The notes under the pieces: model-generated
The model's database searches: none
What the model saw: only the letters and a program-made list of their open reading frames with translations
Told to the model about the DNA's origin: nothing
Position numbers and translations under genes: made by a program
Origin: Nonomuraea guangzhouensis
GTDB lineage: Bacteria > Actinomycetota > Actinomycetes > Streptosporangiales > Streptosporangiaceae
Assembly: GCF_019396345.1 (NCBI RefSeq)
Contig: NZ_JAHKRM010000022.1
Span: forward strand, 62,001-126,000
DNA length: 64,000 nucleotides
Direction of reading: 5' to 3'
Shown here: positions 46,729-55,722 of the stretch, one piece after another
Layout: each line of letters opens with the position of its first letter
Position numbering within the stretch: position 1 is the stretch's first letter

Positions 46729-46753
46729 GTGTCACGCCCGGGTGCCATGACAC
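46729..46753. promoter_or_regulatory. Inverted repeat over the regulator start
   Basis: GTGTCA (46729-46734) and TGACAC (46748-46753) form a perfect 6-bp dyad with a 13-nt spacer that straddles the proposed ATG at 46747. Possible autoregulatory operator. Confidence 0.4.
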
Positions 46754-48036
46754 CGGACCTCACCATTGGTGTGGTCGGACCCCACGATTTGGTCGAGCGG
46801 GTCATGCTGATGGGACACGCTGCTGCGCCACTTCCGTGCCGCCTTGTGGCGGCCGCCTACCGCGATGAGCAGGAGGCGCCCGACAAAGTGACGCGGCTCG
46901 GTCCCGGCGTGGACGCATGCCTTTTCGCCAGCCCGGTCCCCTACGACCTGGCCAGGCGCTCAGGCGTGCTGACGATGCCCGCGACCTACGTGCAGCTCGG
47001 CGGTGCGGCGCTGGTCGCCGCGCTGGCCAAGGCGGCGCTGGATCCGCGCATCGACCCGCAGCGGGTGAGCATCGACGTGGTCGCCAGGGCCGACGTGGAA
47101 GAGGCGTACACAGACCTCGGGATTGCCGCGACAGAAGTGCACAGCCGCGACGAGCCGGGCGCCACCGGCACGATCGCGGCTTACCACGAACGCCTGGCCC
47201 GGCAGGGATCCACCACCGGCGCGCTCACGTGCCTGCCGGCGGTCGCCGAACGCCTTCAGGCGTCCGGTGTCCCGGCCATCAGGATCAGGCCGACCTCAGC
47301 GGCCGTGCGCACCGCGCTGCACACCGCAGCGCTGCTCGGTGCACACCACCGCCTGGAGGAATCACAGCTCACCGTGGTACTGGTCGAGGTGCCGACGCTA
47401 CGCGAGCCGGTACGCCGCGCCGCGCCACGTTACTGGCGCGACGAGCTCCGGCTCTCGCTGCACCGGCTGCTCGTCCAGGAGGCGAACCGCATCAACGCCA
47501 CCGTCTGGCCGATCGACGATCACAGCTATCTGGTCACCGCGACCAGGGGCTCGATCGCCGCCGCGACCGACGGGTTCAGGGTGTTGCCGTTCGCCGCCAG
47601 GATCCGCGACGAGCTGGGTCTGGCGGTCGAGGTCGGCGTGGGCATGGGACGCACCACCCACGACGCGGAGTCGCACGCACGGGCGGCGCTGGCGCGTACA
47701 CAGGCGGGCAAGCAGGCCCAGGGCTTCGCCGTGGACCGCGAGGGCCGAGCGCTCATCCCGGCGCCGCGGATGCCGCCTCAGGGCTCCACCGCGCTCAAAC
47801 CCAAGGGCGTGGAGGTGCTGGCCCGGCTGGCCGCCAAGCTGGAGGGCGGCGACACCGTGGTGGACGCGGAGGGTGCGGGAAAGATGCTCGGAGTGACGCC
47901 GCGTACGGCACGGCGGTTGCTGCGCACGTTGGTCGACGAGGGACTCGCGTGGCCGCTGCCGCCCAACCGTACGCCTCAACCGGGCCGGCCGCGCCAGCTT
48001 TACCGCCTCATCGTGGAGAAGCTCGGGCCCCGCTGA
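46747..48036 (+). CDS. Transcriptional-regulator-like protein with C-terminal winged helix
   Basis: 429 residues. N-terminal half (about 1-220, LTIGVVGPHDLVERVMLMG...) looks like a ligand-binding alpha/beta domain. The middle (about 230-350, with VFPFAARI-like and VEVGVGMGRTTHDAESHARAAL text) recalls a degenerate GGDEF/nucleotide-cyclase-like fold. The C-terminus (about 360-429) has GKMLGVTPRTARRLLRTLVDEGLA, a winged helix. I recall similar uncharacterised actinobacterial regulators but no function. Start uncertain: ATG 46747 precedes the conserved part; in-frame GTG 46729, ATG 46687 and ATG 46627 are possible. Confidence 0.72.
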   Translation: MTPDLTIGVVGPHDLVERVMLMGHAAAPLPCRLVAAAYRDEQEAPDKVTRLGPGVDACLFASPVPYDLARRSGVLTMPATYVQLGGAALVAALAKAALDPRIDPQRVSIDVVARADVEEAYTDLGIAATEVHSRDEPGATGTIAAYHERLARQGSTTGALTCLPAVAERLQASGVPAIRIRPTSAAVRTALHTAALLGAHHRLEESQLTVVLVEVPTLREPVRRAAPRYWRDELRLSLHRLLVQEANRINATVWPIDDHSYLVTATRGSIAAATDGFRVLPFAARIRDELGLAVEVGVGMGRTTHDAESHARAALARTQAGKQAQGFAVDREGRALIPAPRMPPQGSTALKPKGVEVLARLAAKLEGGDTVVDAEGAGKMLGVTPRTARRLLRTLVDEGLAWPLPPNRTPQPGRPRQLYRLIVEKLGPR

Positions 48037-48050
48037 CCGGCCCCTGATAC

Positions 48051-48093
48051 GGGTCCGCCGTCCCCCCTTCCCCTTTCCTGGGGCGGCGGGCCC
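48051..48093 (+). terminator. Large GC hairpin after the regulator gene
   Basis: GGGTCCGCCG (48051-48060) pairs with CGGCGGGCCC (48084-48093), one G-U pair, around a pyrimidine-rich loop in which CCCC and GGGG can pair further. Starts 15 bp after the stop. Confidence 0.65.
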
Positions 48094-48216
48094 CCGACCC
48101 GATTTATCCCGCGTTTTTGACGTGGGTGAACTTGGGGTTGACCGCGATCGAAGGGGGTATGTATTGCGTCGCCCCCGATCGACGGGATTCGGACGGGGGC
48201 ACCAAAATTTCCTCGT

Positions 48217-48645
48217 TCAGCAGTCGCAGGCGATGCCATTCGCCGGGGCGGTGAGCGGGTCCACGCGGTGGCGGGTGACGCCTGACGCGGTCTCCACCGG
48301 GAAGCCTTCCCTGGCCCAATACTCGAAGCCGCCCAGCATTTCCTTGACCTGGTAGCCGAGCTTGGCGAATTCCAGCGCCGCCCGGGTGGCGCCGTTGCAG
48401 CCTGGCCCCCAGCAGTACGTCACCACTGACGCGTCCCTGGGGATCGTCGTGGGCGCGCGGGTGGCGATCTCGGCGGTGGGGAGATGGACGGCGCCCTGGA
48501 TGTGGCCCTGGTCCCAGCTCTCCTTGCTGCGGGAGTCGATCAGGACGATGGCCTGGGTGGCCAGGTCGGTGGCCACGTCGGAGACGTCGGTCTCGAAGGC
48601 CAGGCGGGCGGAGTAGTGGGCCACGGCGGCTGCGGTTCCTGACAT
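48217..48645 (-). CDS. Rhodanese-like domain protein
   Basis: 142 residues. The rhodanese fold is shown by VLIDSRSKESWDQGHIQGAVHLPTAEI-like text and the active-site loop YCWGPGCNGAT, where the catalytic Cys is the one in GCNG. Single-domain sulfurtransferase, likely cytoplasmic. The C-terminus ends in CDC, two further Cys residues that could carry sulfur or metal. Divergent from the EamA gene. Confidence 0.9.
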   Translation of the reverse strand: MSGTAAAVAHYSARLAFETDVSDVATDLATQAIVLIDSRSKESWDQGHIQGAVHLPTAEIATRAPTTIPRDASVVTYCWGPGCNGATRAALEFAKLGYQVKEMLGGFEYWAREGFPVETASGVTRHRVDPLTAPANGIACDC

Positions 48646-48807
48646 TTCATCCCCTCGTACGGCGAGCTGATGCGACAGATGTTGCCAGTCGGCCAGGAGG
48701 CTAGATAGTGGCGTGAAAGCCCACTATCGTTAACATTCCGCCACCCCCGGAGAGAGGTCCGATACCCGCAGGCGATTTGTCGGGTGCGACCGCTATTGTC
48801 AGGGGCT

Positions 48808-49749
48808 ATGACATCGAACGCCCCTGGCCACCGCTCTCCGCTCCTCGTCTGGGGCGCACTGGTCATCGTCTATGTGGTCTGGGGATCGACGTACCTCGGC
48901 ATCAAGATCACCGTCGAGACCGTGCCGCCGATGCTCAGCGGGGCACTGCGGTTCGTGACGGCGGCGCTGATCCTCGGCGGGGTGCTGATCGCCCGCAAGG
49001 GCTGGGCTCCGTTCCGGATGACCCGGGCCCAGTTCGGCGGCGCCGCGCTGGTGGGGCTGCTGCTCCTGACCACGGGCAACGGCATGCTGGCCATAGCGGA
49101 GCAGCATGTGTCCAGCGGGCTGGCCGCGCTGCTCGTGGCCTCCGTGCCGCTCTGGCTGGTGGTGTTCCGGATCGTGGTCAGGGACCGGCCGAAGGTGCTG
49201 ACGCTGGCCGGCGTGCTGGTCGGGTTCGGCGGCGTGGCGGCCCTGTCGCTGAACGGCGGCGGCGGGCCGACGAGCACCACCGGGATCGTGGTGGTGCTGG
49301 CGGCGTCGCTGTCGTGGTCGGTCGGGTCGTTCCTGTCGGCCCGGATCCCGATGCCGGCCAACCCGTTCGCGGCCAGCACGATCGAGATGCTGGTCGGTGG
49401 AGCCGGGCTGGCCGTCACGGGGACGTCGTTGGGCGAACGGCTCGACATCGCGGCCATCTCCGGGCGATCGCTGACCGCGCTGGTCTACCTGATCCTGGTC
49501 GGGTCGCTGGTCGGATTCACCGCCTTCACCTGGCTGCTCGCCAACGCGCCGATCTCGCTGGTGTCGACCTACGCGTACGTGAACCCCGCTGTGGCGGTGG
49601 TCCTCGGCGCGCTCATCGTGAACGAGCACGTGAGCTCCCAGATCGTGCTGGGCGGGGTGGTGATCCTGCTGGGCGTCGCCCTCGTGGTGTCCACGGAGCG
49701 ACGGCCCAAAGCAGCACAACACCCCACGCCGGAAGAGGTCAGGGTCTAG
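48808..49749 (+). CDS. EamA/DMT-family transporter
   Basis: 313 residues with about ten membrane helices in two EamA repeats. VYVVWGSTYLGIKITVETVPPMLSGALRF and the second-half YAYVNPAVAVVLGALIVNEHV are family landmarks. Exports small metabolites or amino acids; substrate unknown. Start ATG 48808; an in-frame ATG at 48784 adds eight residues without benefit. The stop overlaps that of the convergent F420-type gene by four bases. Confidence 0.92.
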   Translation: MTSNAPGHRSPLLVWGALVIVYVVWGSTYLGIKITVETVPPMLSGALRFVTAALILGGVLIARKGWAPFRMTRAQFGGAALVGLLLLTTGNGMLAIAEQHVSSGLAALLVASVPLWLVVFRIVVRDRPKVLTLAGVLVGFGGVAALSLNGGGGPTSTTGIVVVLAASLSWSVGSFLSARIPMPANPFAASTIEMLVGGAGLAVTGTSLGERLDIAAISGRSLTALVYLILVGSLVGFTAFTWLLANAPISLVSTYAYVNPAVAVVLGALIVNEHVSSQIVLGGVVILLGVALVVSTERRPKAAQHPTPEEVRV

Positions 49750-50579
49750 AGGGCGTTGAGGATCGGCACGAGGTATTCCTCCTCGTAGTCGAGGTGCGCC
49801 TCGAGCTCGGTCGTGAGCCGGTCCACCTCCGTGAGCACCCGCTCGGCGGCCACCTCCGGCTCGCTGTCCGCCAGGAGCCGCTGGAGCTCGCCGAGGAGCC
49901 GGGCGACGGTCCCGTGCTCTTCCCGCAGCCGGTCCATGACCGGGCCGAGCTCGGGATACTGCCCCTCGACCCCCGGGAACATCCGCGCGTCCTCGATGGT
50001 GTGATGGTGATGGAGACCCTGGCACAGGGTCAGGCAGTTGATGCGCAACTGCACCCCCAGCCCGCCGGTCCCGGACGCGGCGACCTCCTTGCGGATCAGC
50101 CGCAGCTCCCGGCGGAACGCGTCGTGGACCGCCACCAACATGTCACCTCCTCGGCCGGCGTTCGGACCGCCGCCGAGGGGGGTCAGCGCGACCACGGGGA
50201 TGACCCGGCTCGTCTTCTCCTGGTAGGCGGCCCAGCCCGGATCCATCTCGACCGCACGGGCGAAGGCGCTGTCGCGCTCCTCGCCTTCCAGGACGACCGC
50301 CTCCGCCTGGTAGGTGAAGACGCCGTCCTCCACCTTCACCTTCGGCTCGGCGAGCAGGTTGTGGTACCAGGCCGGGTGCCTGGGCGACCCGCCGGCGGAG
50401 GCGATGATCAGCATCCGCCCGCCGCCGTCCGGCAGGTAGCCGACGGGGGTGGTGTGGCTGGCTCCGGTGCGGGCGCCTGTGGTCGTCAGCAGGAGCAACC
50501 GGGCGCCGTCGAACATGGCGACCTGTCCCTGGTTGGCGCGGAACTCGTCGATGATCTGCTGATTGAAGTCTTGGGGCAT
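49746..50579 (-). CDS. Deazaflavin (F420)-type nitroreductase fused to a hemerythrin domain
   Basis: 277 residues. The N-terminal half (about 1-145) is a Ddn-like F420H2-dependent reductase fold: LLLLTTTGARTGASHTTPVGYL and WYHNLLAEPKVKVEDG. The C-terminal half (about 155-277) is a helical hemerythrin HHE domain with CQGLHHHHTIEDARMFP, EEHGTVARLL and HLDYEEEYLVP, supplying the His/Glu ligands of a di-iron site. The fusion suggests oxygen or redox sensing linked to F420 chemistry. Start ATG 50579 begins the conserved core; the frame stays open upstream without homology. Confidence 0.87.
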   Translation of the reverse strand: MPQDFNQQIIDEFRANQGQVAMFDGARLLLLTTTGARTGASHTTPVGYLPDGGGRMLIIASAGGSPRHPAWYHNLLAEPKVKVEDGVFTYQAEAVVLEGEERDSAFARAVEMDPGWAAYQEKTSRVIPVVALTPLGGGPNAGRGGDMLVAVHDAFRRELRLIRKEVAASGTGGLGVQLRINCLTLCQGLHHHHTIEDARMFPGVEGQYPELGPVMDRLREEHGTVARLLGELQRLLADSEPEVAAERVLTEVDRLTTELEAHLDYEEEYLVPILNAL

Positions 50580-50943
50580 GCTCTGCTTGCTCTCCAGATG
50601 TGAAAGTGACGGGGTTGGCCATGCGGGGGCGCACGGCACGCCGTACCGGCCTCGGGCGGAGAGCCTCGATGAGCACGCGGAAAGGGGACGGTCAGGCGAT
50701 CGCCGGACCGTCGGGCAGCACAGGATTTCGCGTGCGGCGGTGATGCGGGGCAGCGGCAGGGGCCGGAGCAGGGGCACCACCGGGCGCGGGGACGACGCGC
50801 GGGCGCGCGATCAGATCAGGCGCTGCCTGTGAAGTGAGAAGTCACGACATCATCCCCTACAACCGGTGCCTCCATGCCGCCGGCGTCCTCCGGCCGACGA
50901 CACGCGACAAGAGGCCCATTAGAGGGCCTAACCGCACAGACTG
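50580..50943. other. Gap with a hairpin near its left-facing end
   Basis: 364 bp with no credible gene. AGGCCC/GGGCCT (50912-50929, 6-nt loop) is a likely terminator for the minus-strand aminotransferase gene, which stops at 50944. The GC-rich part 50640-50820 looks coding-like but gives only unlikely translations. It must also hold the promoter of the F420-type gene. Confidence 0.5.
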
Positions 50944-52005
50944 TCAACTCGCCTTGAAGGCCGCCGCAGCCGCGAGGAACACGTCGTTCGCCTCAGGATC
51001 GCCGATCGACACACGGGCGCCCTCACCCGCGAACGGCCGCACCGCCACGCCCTCGGCCGCGCACGCCGCCGCGAAGTCGAGCGTGCGGTCGCCGAGGCGC
51101 AGCCAGACGAAGTTGGCCTCGGTCAGAGGAACGGTCCAGCCCTGGGCGATGAGCGACTCGCGGACCCGGGTCCGCTCCTTGACCACCGTGTCGACCCGCT
51201 CCAGCAACTCGTCCTCCGCGCGCAGGGAGGCGATCGCGGCGATCTGCGCGAGGTGGTTGACGGCGAACGGGATGATCGTCTTCCGTACGGCCGACGCCAC
51301 CGCTTCGTGCCCCACCAGGTAACCGACCCGCAGCCCCGCCAGCCCGTACGCCTTGGAGAAGGTCCGCAGGACGCAGACGTTGGGCCGGTCGCGGTAGAGG
51401 GTGAGGCCGTCGGGCACGTCCTCATCGCGCACGTACTCGCGGTAGGCCTCGTCCAGCACCACCAGCACGTCGTCGGGCACCCGGTCGAGGAAGGCCAGCA
51501 GCTCGGCCTCGCGGATCGCGGTGCTGGTGGGATTGTTGGGATTGCAGACGAGGATCATGCGCGTCCGGTCGTTGATCGCCTCGGCCATGGCGTCCAGGTC
51601 GTGGTCCTCACCGGCCAGCGGCACCCTGACGGACTTCACCCCGGCCAGGTCGGCCAGCAGCGGGTAGGCCTCGAACGACCGCCACGCGTAGATCACCTCA
51701 CCGCCCGGCTCCCCCACGGCCTCGAACAGCTGCTGCGCCACGGTGACGGACCCCGCGCCGAGCGCGATGTGCTCCGCCGGCACCCCGAACCGCTCCGCGA
51801 TGGCCTCCGTCAACTTGACCGCCCCCGGGTCGGGGTAGCGGTTGACCTGCCGTGCCCCTTCGGCGATCGCCTCGACCACGGACGGCAGCGGGTCGTAGGG
51901 CGACTCGTTGGAGGAGAGCTTGTACGAGCGGCCGTCAGCGGAGGTCACGGCCTTGCCCGGCTTGTACGCCGGCATGGTGTCCAGAATCGAACGGAAACGA
52001 GGCAT
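50944..52005 (-). CDS. hisC: Histidinol-phosphate/aromatic aminotransferase
   Basis: 353 residues of a PLP fold-type I aminotransferase. KLSSNESPYDPLPSV at the N-terminus, CNPNNPTST, and the Schiff-base Lys in RTFSKAYGLAGLRVGYL are clear. HisC converts histidinol phosphate and imidazole-acetol phosphate; actinobacterial Pat enzymes with the same look transaminate aromatic amino acids. As it stands alone, without other his genes, the aromatic role is possible. Start ATG 52005 in MPRFRSILDTMPAYKPGKA. Confidence 0.88.
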   Translation of the reverse strand: MPRFRSILDTMPAYKPGKAVTSADGRSYKLSSNESPYDPLPSVVEAIAEGARQVNRYPDPGAVKLTEAIAERFGVPAEHIALGAGSVTVAQQLFEAVGEPGGEVIYAWRSFEAYPLLADLAGVKSVRVPLAGEDHDLDAMAEAINDRTRMILVCNPNNPTSTAIREAELLAFLDRVPDDVLVVLDEAYREYVRDEDVPDGLTLYRDRPNVCVLRTFSKAYGLAGLRVGYLVGHEAVASAVRKTIIPFAVNHLAQIAAIASLRAEDELLERVDTVVKERTRVRESLIAQGWTVPLTEANFVWLRLGDRTLDFAAACAAEGVAVRPFAGEGARVSIGDPEANDVFLAAAAAFKAS

Positions 52006-52058
52006 GGCCTCACCTTAAAAGAAGCCGCCCGGCAAGACAGCACCGGGAGGTCCGGTCG

Positions 52059-52724
52059 TCACTCCTTCAGGGAGCGCAGCATCGGGGGGTGGAGGAGTTC
52101 GGCGGGGCCGCGGCGGTGGAGTTTGGCCGGGCGGCCGCCGTCGCGGGTGGTGGTGGCGCCGGTCTCCACCAGGAAGCCCTCCGCCTTGGTGACCTTGCGG
52201 TGGAAGTTGCGGGGGTCCAGGGGGCGGCCCCAGACGATCTCGTACACGCGCCGCAGGTCCGCCACCGTGAACTCCGGGGGGCAGAAGGCGGCGCCCAGCG
52301 AGGTGTATTCCAGCTTCGCCCGGGCCCGCTCGATGCCGTCCTGCATGATGCGGCGGTGGTCGAAGGCCATCACCGACAGGGTGTCGACGGGCTGCCAGCT
52401 CATGTGGGCCTTCTCCGAGGCCGGGAGGTCCGGGGCGAGGCCCAGGTAGGCGACGCTGACCACGCGCTGGCGGGGGTCGCGGTCCGGGTAGCCGTACGTC
52501 TGGAGCTGCTCCAGGTGCACCGGAGCGCCGGGGAGGCCGGCGCGTTCGTCCAGGATGCGCTGGGCCGCCGCTGGAAGGTCCTCATCGAGCTGGATGAAGC
52601 CGCCGGGCAGCGACCAGCGGCGTAGGAAGGGTGGATTGTCCCGGCGCCACACGAGCGCGCTCAGGGCCTGGCAGCGTACGGTGAGCACGACCAGGTCGAC
52701 GCTGACCGGGATGCTCGGGACCAT
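52059..52724 (-). CDS. NrtR-like Nudix-domain regulator with degenerate Nudix box
   Basis: 221 residues. N-terminal Nudix fold (about 8-140) and C-terminal winged helix with EFTVADLRRVYEIVWGRPLDPRNFHRKVTKAEGFL, the layout of NrtR-type repressors that sense ADP-ribose-like ligands. The Nudix box 42-64 keeps Gly42 and Glu48, but the REuxEE part reads RILDER: Ile57 and Arg61 replace catalytic/metal Glu residues. It therefore probably binds rather than hydrolyses its ligand. Start ATG 52724. Its targets are not evident; no NAD genes are adjacent. Confidence 0.86.
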   Translation of the reverse strand: MVPSIPVSVDLVVLTVRCQALSALVWRRDNPPFLRRWSLPGGFIQLDEDLPAAAQRILDERAGLPGAPVHLEQLQTYGYPDRDPRQRVVSVAYLGLAPDLPASEKAHMSWQPVDTLSVMAFDHRRIMQDGIERARAKLEYTSLGAAFCPPEFTVADLRRVYEIVWGRPLDPRNFHRKVTKAEGFLVETGATTTRDGGRPAKLHRRGPAELLHPPMLRSLKE

Positions 52725-52777
52725 GGCAGGCACGTTACACGCCGGGCGGTCCGAGGCGTTCGAAGCGCCGATAGCGG

Positions 52778-54568
52778 TCACGCCACAATGCGGACGTGGA
52801 GCGGCTCGGTGGTGGCCTTGCCCGAAGGCAGCTTCACGCCGATCTTGACCCATTCGTCCGGCGGCACCTGGGTCCAGTCGAACGGCACCCAGGCCGTCTG
52901 CATGCCTTCCGGCAGGTCCTCCAGCGGGTCCTCGTCCAGCCAGCCCACCGCGGAGACCACCAGTTCCTTCAGCTCGTCCCCGTACTGGACGGTGATCGTG
53001 CCGTCCTTGAGGTGGTAGCCGCGCACCTCTATGCCGTCCTGGATGTCGCGGGAGCGCCGGATGGCGTCCACCGCGATCGGCCGCTGCCAGTCCTTGATGA
53101 TCTCCGTCTCCAGCGAGGGGGAGCCGCAGGTCATGAAATCGCTCCACATGTAGGAGACGATTTTCTGGACGTAGCGGCCGGCCATCGTGACGGCCTGGTC
53201 GAGGCGTTCCTTGTCCGTCTTGCCGCGGGTGCCCTGCGGGGCGCACGGTTGGTCGCCCGAGGGCTCGAACGCCTCGACGTTCGCCCAGAGCTGCACGTCG
53301 TAGCCCGCCTGGAGCATCTGGTCGCGGGCCACGGACATCTCGCGGTAGTAGTCGCGCGTCGAGCCGTGGTAGGCCGTGCCGTACGTGGTCTCGCCTACGA
53401 CGGGGCGCAGCCGCTCGTCGACCTCGGTCTCGCGCTGGTCGGGCCAGAACAGGCCGACCTTGCCCGTGCCGCGGCTGTCCTGCGGCGCGATGATGCCCAC
53501 CCCGGTCTTGGCCAGCGCCACGAACGCCGCGGCCACCTGCTTGGGCGTCTGCCCGAAGGGGACGCGCTTGCGGGCGTCGAGGTAGGGGCTGATAAGGATG
53601 GGTTTGCCGGGCAGTTCCTGCTCCACGATCTGGTGCTGCTCGGCGTACACCGTGAGCGTGGGGTTGTCGGCGAGGGTGTCGGCCATCTGCACCTCGAACG
53701 GCTGGTAGACGCCGCCGAGCGAGGCGCGGTCGGCGAAGCGCGCGCCATAGTCCTGCAGGATGCGGCGGGTCAGCGTCCTGAGCGTGTCCATGTGCTTCTC
53801 GTTGGCCCTGGTCGGCGTCTTGGGGTCGCGCGGCGCGAGCGGCAGCGCCGGGAAGACCTGCACACCGAACTGCTCGCCGAGATCGAGGAGCTGCGTCAGG
53901 CTGTCGGTGTCCGAGCCGGCGACGAGGATCATGTCGTACGGCTTGGGCTTGGTGAAGTCACAGGTGGAGTCGTCGGAGCCGCCGTCCATCGGCGTGAGCA
54001 TGCGGAAGTACACCCGCTTGCCTACGGTGATCTTGCGTTCCATCTGGGGGCAGCGGAACAGGCCGGGCCCGAACGACTCGTCGGTGCGGTAGGCGTACGT
54101 GCGGGAGACCCGGTTCTTCGGGTTCACCTTCTGCAGATCGCGTTCGGCCGCGTCACGGCAGCTCAGGCCGTCTTCCACACAGTCCTTGTAGAGCGGGTCG
54201 AGCTGGCCGTCCTTGGTCTGCACGCGGCCCTCGTCGTCGGTGGTGCGGAACTGCAGGCCGTAGCCGATCCTGATGACCGTGTCGCCGCCGAGGTTGTGGA
54301 TGTCCTCCAGCTGGTGGCGCCAGGTACAGCGGTTCGACTTGGGGGTGATCCAGTAGCCGGTGACGGCGTACGGGGCCTTCTCCTTGGTCTCGAACGTTCC
54401 ACAATCGTCGGTGATCTCGCTCACCTTCGGCGTGGGCTCAGTGCGGGTCGGCGTCGCCTTGACCTGCTGGCTGGCCTTCTTGGGCGGTTCGTCGTTGGGC
54501 AGCACGACGATCACCGCCGCGACGGCGGCCAGTATCGCAGCGCCGAGGAGCACGAGGAGCCAGCGCAC
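52778..54568 (-). CDS. Secreted or membrane-anchored DUF4434-like protein
   Basis: 596 residues. An N-terminal membrane helix (about 3-24) acts as signal anchor, followed by a Lys/Thr/Pro-rich spacer and a large outer domain. The part about 50-480 reads like a TIM-barrel glycoside-hydrolase relative (YWITPKSNRCTWRHQLEDIHNLGGDTVIRIGYG..., QPFEVQMADTLADN..., QLWANVEAFEP), resembling DUF4434 proteins often found in polysaccharide loci. Several Cys residues could pair. It opens the surface-glycan cluster, 46 bp from the next gene on the same strand. Catalysis is unproven. Confidence 0.7.
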   Translation of the reverse strand: MRWLLVLLGAAILAAVAAVIVVLPNDEPPKKASQQVKATPTRTEPTPKVSEITDDCGTFETKEKAPYAVTGYWITPKSNRCTWRHQLEDIHNLGGDTVIRIGYGLQFRTTDDEGRVQTKDGQLDPLYKDCVEDGLSCRDAAERDLQKVNPKNRVSRTYAYRTDESFGPGLFRCPQMERKITVGKRVYFRMLTPMDGGSDDSTCDFTKPKPYDMILVAGSDTDSLTQLLDLGEQFGVQVFPALPLAPRDPKTPTRANEKHMDTLRTLTRRILQDYGARFADRASLGGVYQPFEVQMADTLADNPTLTVYAEQHQIVEQELPGKPILISPYLDARKRVPFGQTPKQVAAAFVALAKTGVGIIAPQDSRGTGKVGLFWPDQRETEVDERLRPVVGETTYGTAYHGSTRDYYREMSVARDQMLQAGYDVQLWANVEAFEPSGDQPCAPQGTRGKTDKERLDQAVTMAGRYVQKIVSYMWSDFMTCGSPSLETEIIKDWQRPIAVDAIRRSRDIQDGIEVRGYHLKDGTITVQYGDELKELVVSAVGWLDEDPLEDLPEGMQTAWVPFDWTQVPPDEWVKIGVKLPSGKATTEPLHVRIVA

Positions 54569-54614
54569 GTGAGGAACCTACCGCCCTAGTGATCTGCCGA
54601 AGATAAACCGCTCG

Positions 54615-55703
54615 CTAGTTCTTGACGCCGGCCCACGATTCGAGCTGGGCCACGAACCTCTTGGCCGAGTTGGGCCAGTGGTGGTTCGCCCGGGCCGCCG
54701 CGTAGCCGCGCGCGCCCTGCGCCCGCCGCTCCCGCACGTCGTCCCTCAGCGTCAGCACGGCCTGCGCCACGGCCTTCGGGTCCTCCCACGGTACGACGAC
54801 GCCGCTGTCGTACCGCTCGACCAGCTCGACCGCGCGCGGGGACGGCGTCGTGATGACCGGGATGCCGTGGGCCATGTACTCGACGATCTTCGTCGGCATC
54901 GAGTGGCGGTAGTTCGGCTCGTCGTGCAGCAGGGAGAGCCCGGCCAGCGCGCCGTCGAGCCGCTTCAGCGCCTCGTCGTTCGGCATGAAGTCGCGCCACT
55001 CCAGCAGGCCCTCCGTGACGGCCTGGTTGAGCACCGGACGGCTCTGCGGGTCGGCGTAGCCGATCAGCTCCACCGCCACCCGGTACGGCTGGAGCAACCG
55101 GGCCACCTCGACGGCGTCCATCACGCCCCGTGCCCTGGACAGCCAGCCCAGGTACACCACCCGGTCGTCGCCGGGCGGCGTGACCGAGTCGGGCACCCAG
55201 GTCTCGTTCGGCACGATCAGGTGGGCGTGCTTGAACCGGCCCGCGTAGGCCGTCTCGGCCAGCAGCAGGTGCAGGTGGCGCTCCGCCATGCTCTCCAGCA
55301 TCCGGGCGAGGAACCGCATCGGGGGACGCAGCGGCGACGGCAGCCACGGCTTGAGCGAGAGCGTCGCCGGGGTGTCCTCGTGCACGTCCCAGACCACGGG
55401 CGGGCGGTTGCGCACGCCCCAGATCGCGAACAGCAGCTCGGGGTCGTGCACCACCACGAGATCGACCTTGCGCCGCATGCGCTTGAACAGCTTGCGGGCG
55501 GCCCAGACCGCGGCCACGCGCTTACGCTGCGCGGCCCTGGGCAGATCGACGCCGTTGACCCAGGGACGGGGGACGACCCCGTGGGCGGTGAACGAGGCGG
55601 CATACGTGACCTCATGACCGGCATCCACGAGGGCACGAATCTGCCTGTGCAGAATCCTCGCGTCCTCGGGGTTATGCACCACCGTCATGACGAGCACGTG
55701 CAC
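54615..55703 (-). CDS. Glycosyltransferase family 4-like protein
   Basis: 362 residues. GT-B fold: VHVLVMTVVHNPEDARILHRQ at the N-terminus, VVHDPELLFAIWGV, and the C-terminal nucleotide-sugar site SMPTKIVEYMAHGIPVITTPSPRAVELV. Start GTG 55703 has GGAGGG nine bases upstream and begins the fold exactly; the open frame from 55760 overlaps the wecC-type stop and lacks homology. Likely adds one sugar of a surface polymer. Follows the dehydrogenase gene by 19 bp. Confidence 0.88.
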   Translation of the reverse strand: MHVLVMTVVHNPEDARILHRQIRALVDAGHEVTYAASFTAHGVVPRPWVNGVDLPRAAQRKRVAAVWAARKLFKRMRRKVDLVVVHDPELLFAIWGVRNRPPVVWDVHEDTPATLSLKPWLPSPLRPPMRFLARMLESMAERHLHLLLAETAYAGRFKHAHLIVPNETWVPDSVTPPGDDRVVYLGWLSRARGVMDAVEVARLLQPYRVAVELIGYADPQSRPVLNQAVTEGLLEWRDFMPNDEALKRLDGALAGLSLLHDEPNYRHSMPTKIVEYMAHGIPVITTPSPRAVELVERYDSGVVVPWEDPKAVAQAVLTLRDDVRERRAQGARGYAAARANHHWPNSAKRFVAQLESWAGVKN

Positions 55704-55722
55704 TGCGCGCAACCCTCCGTCG

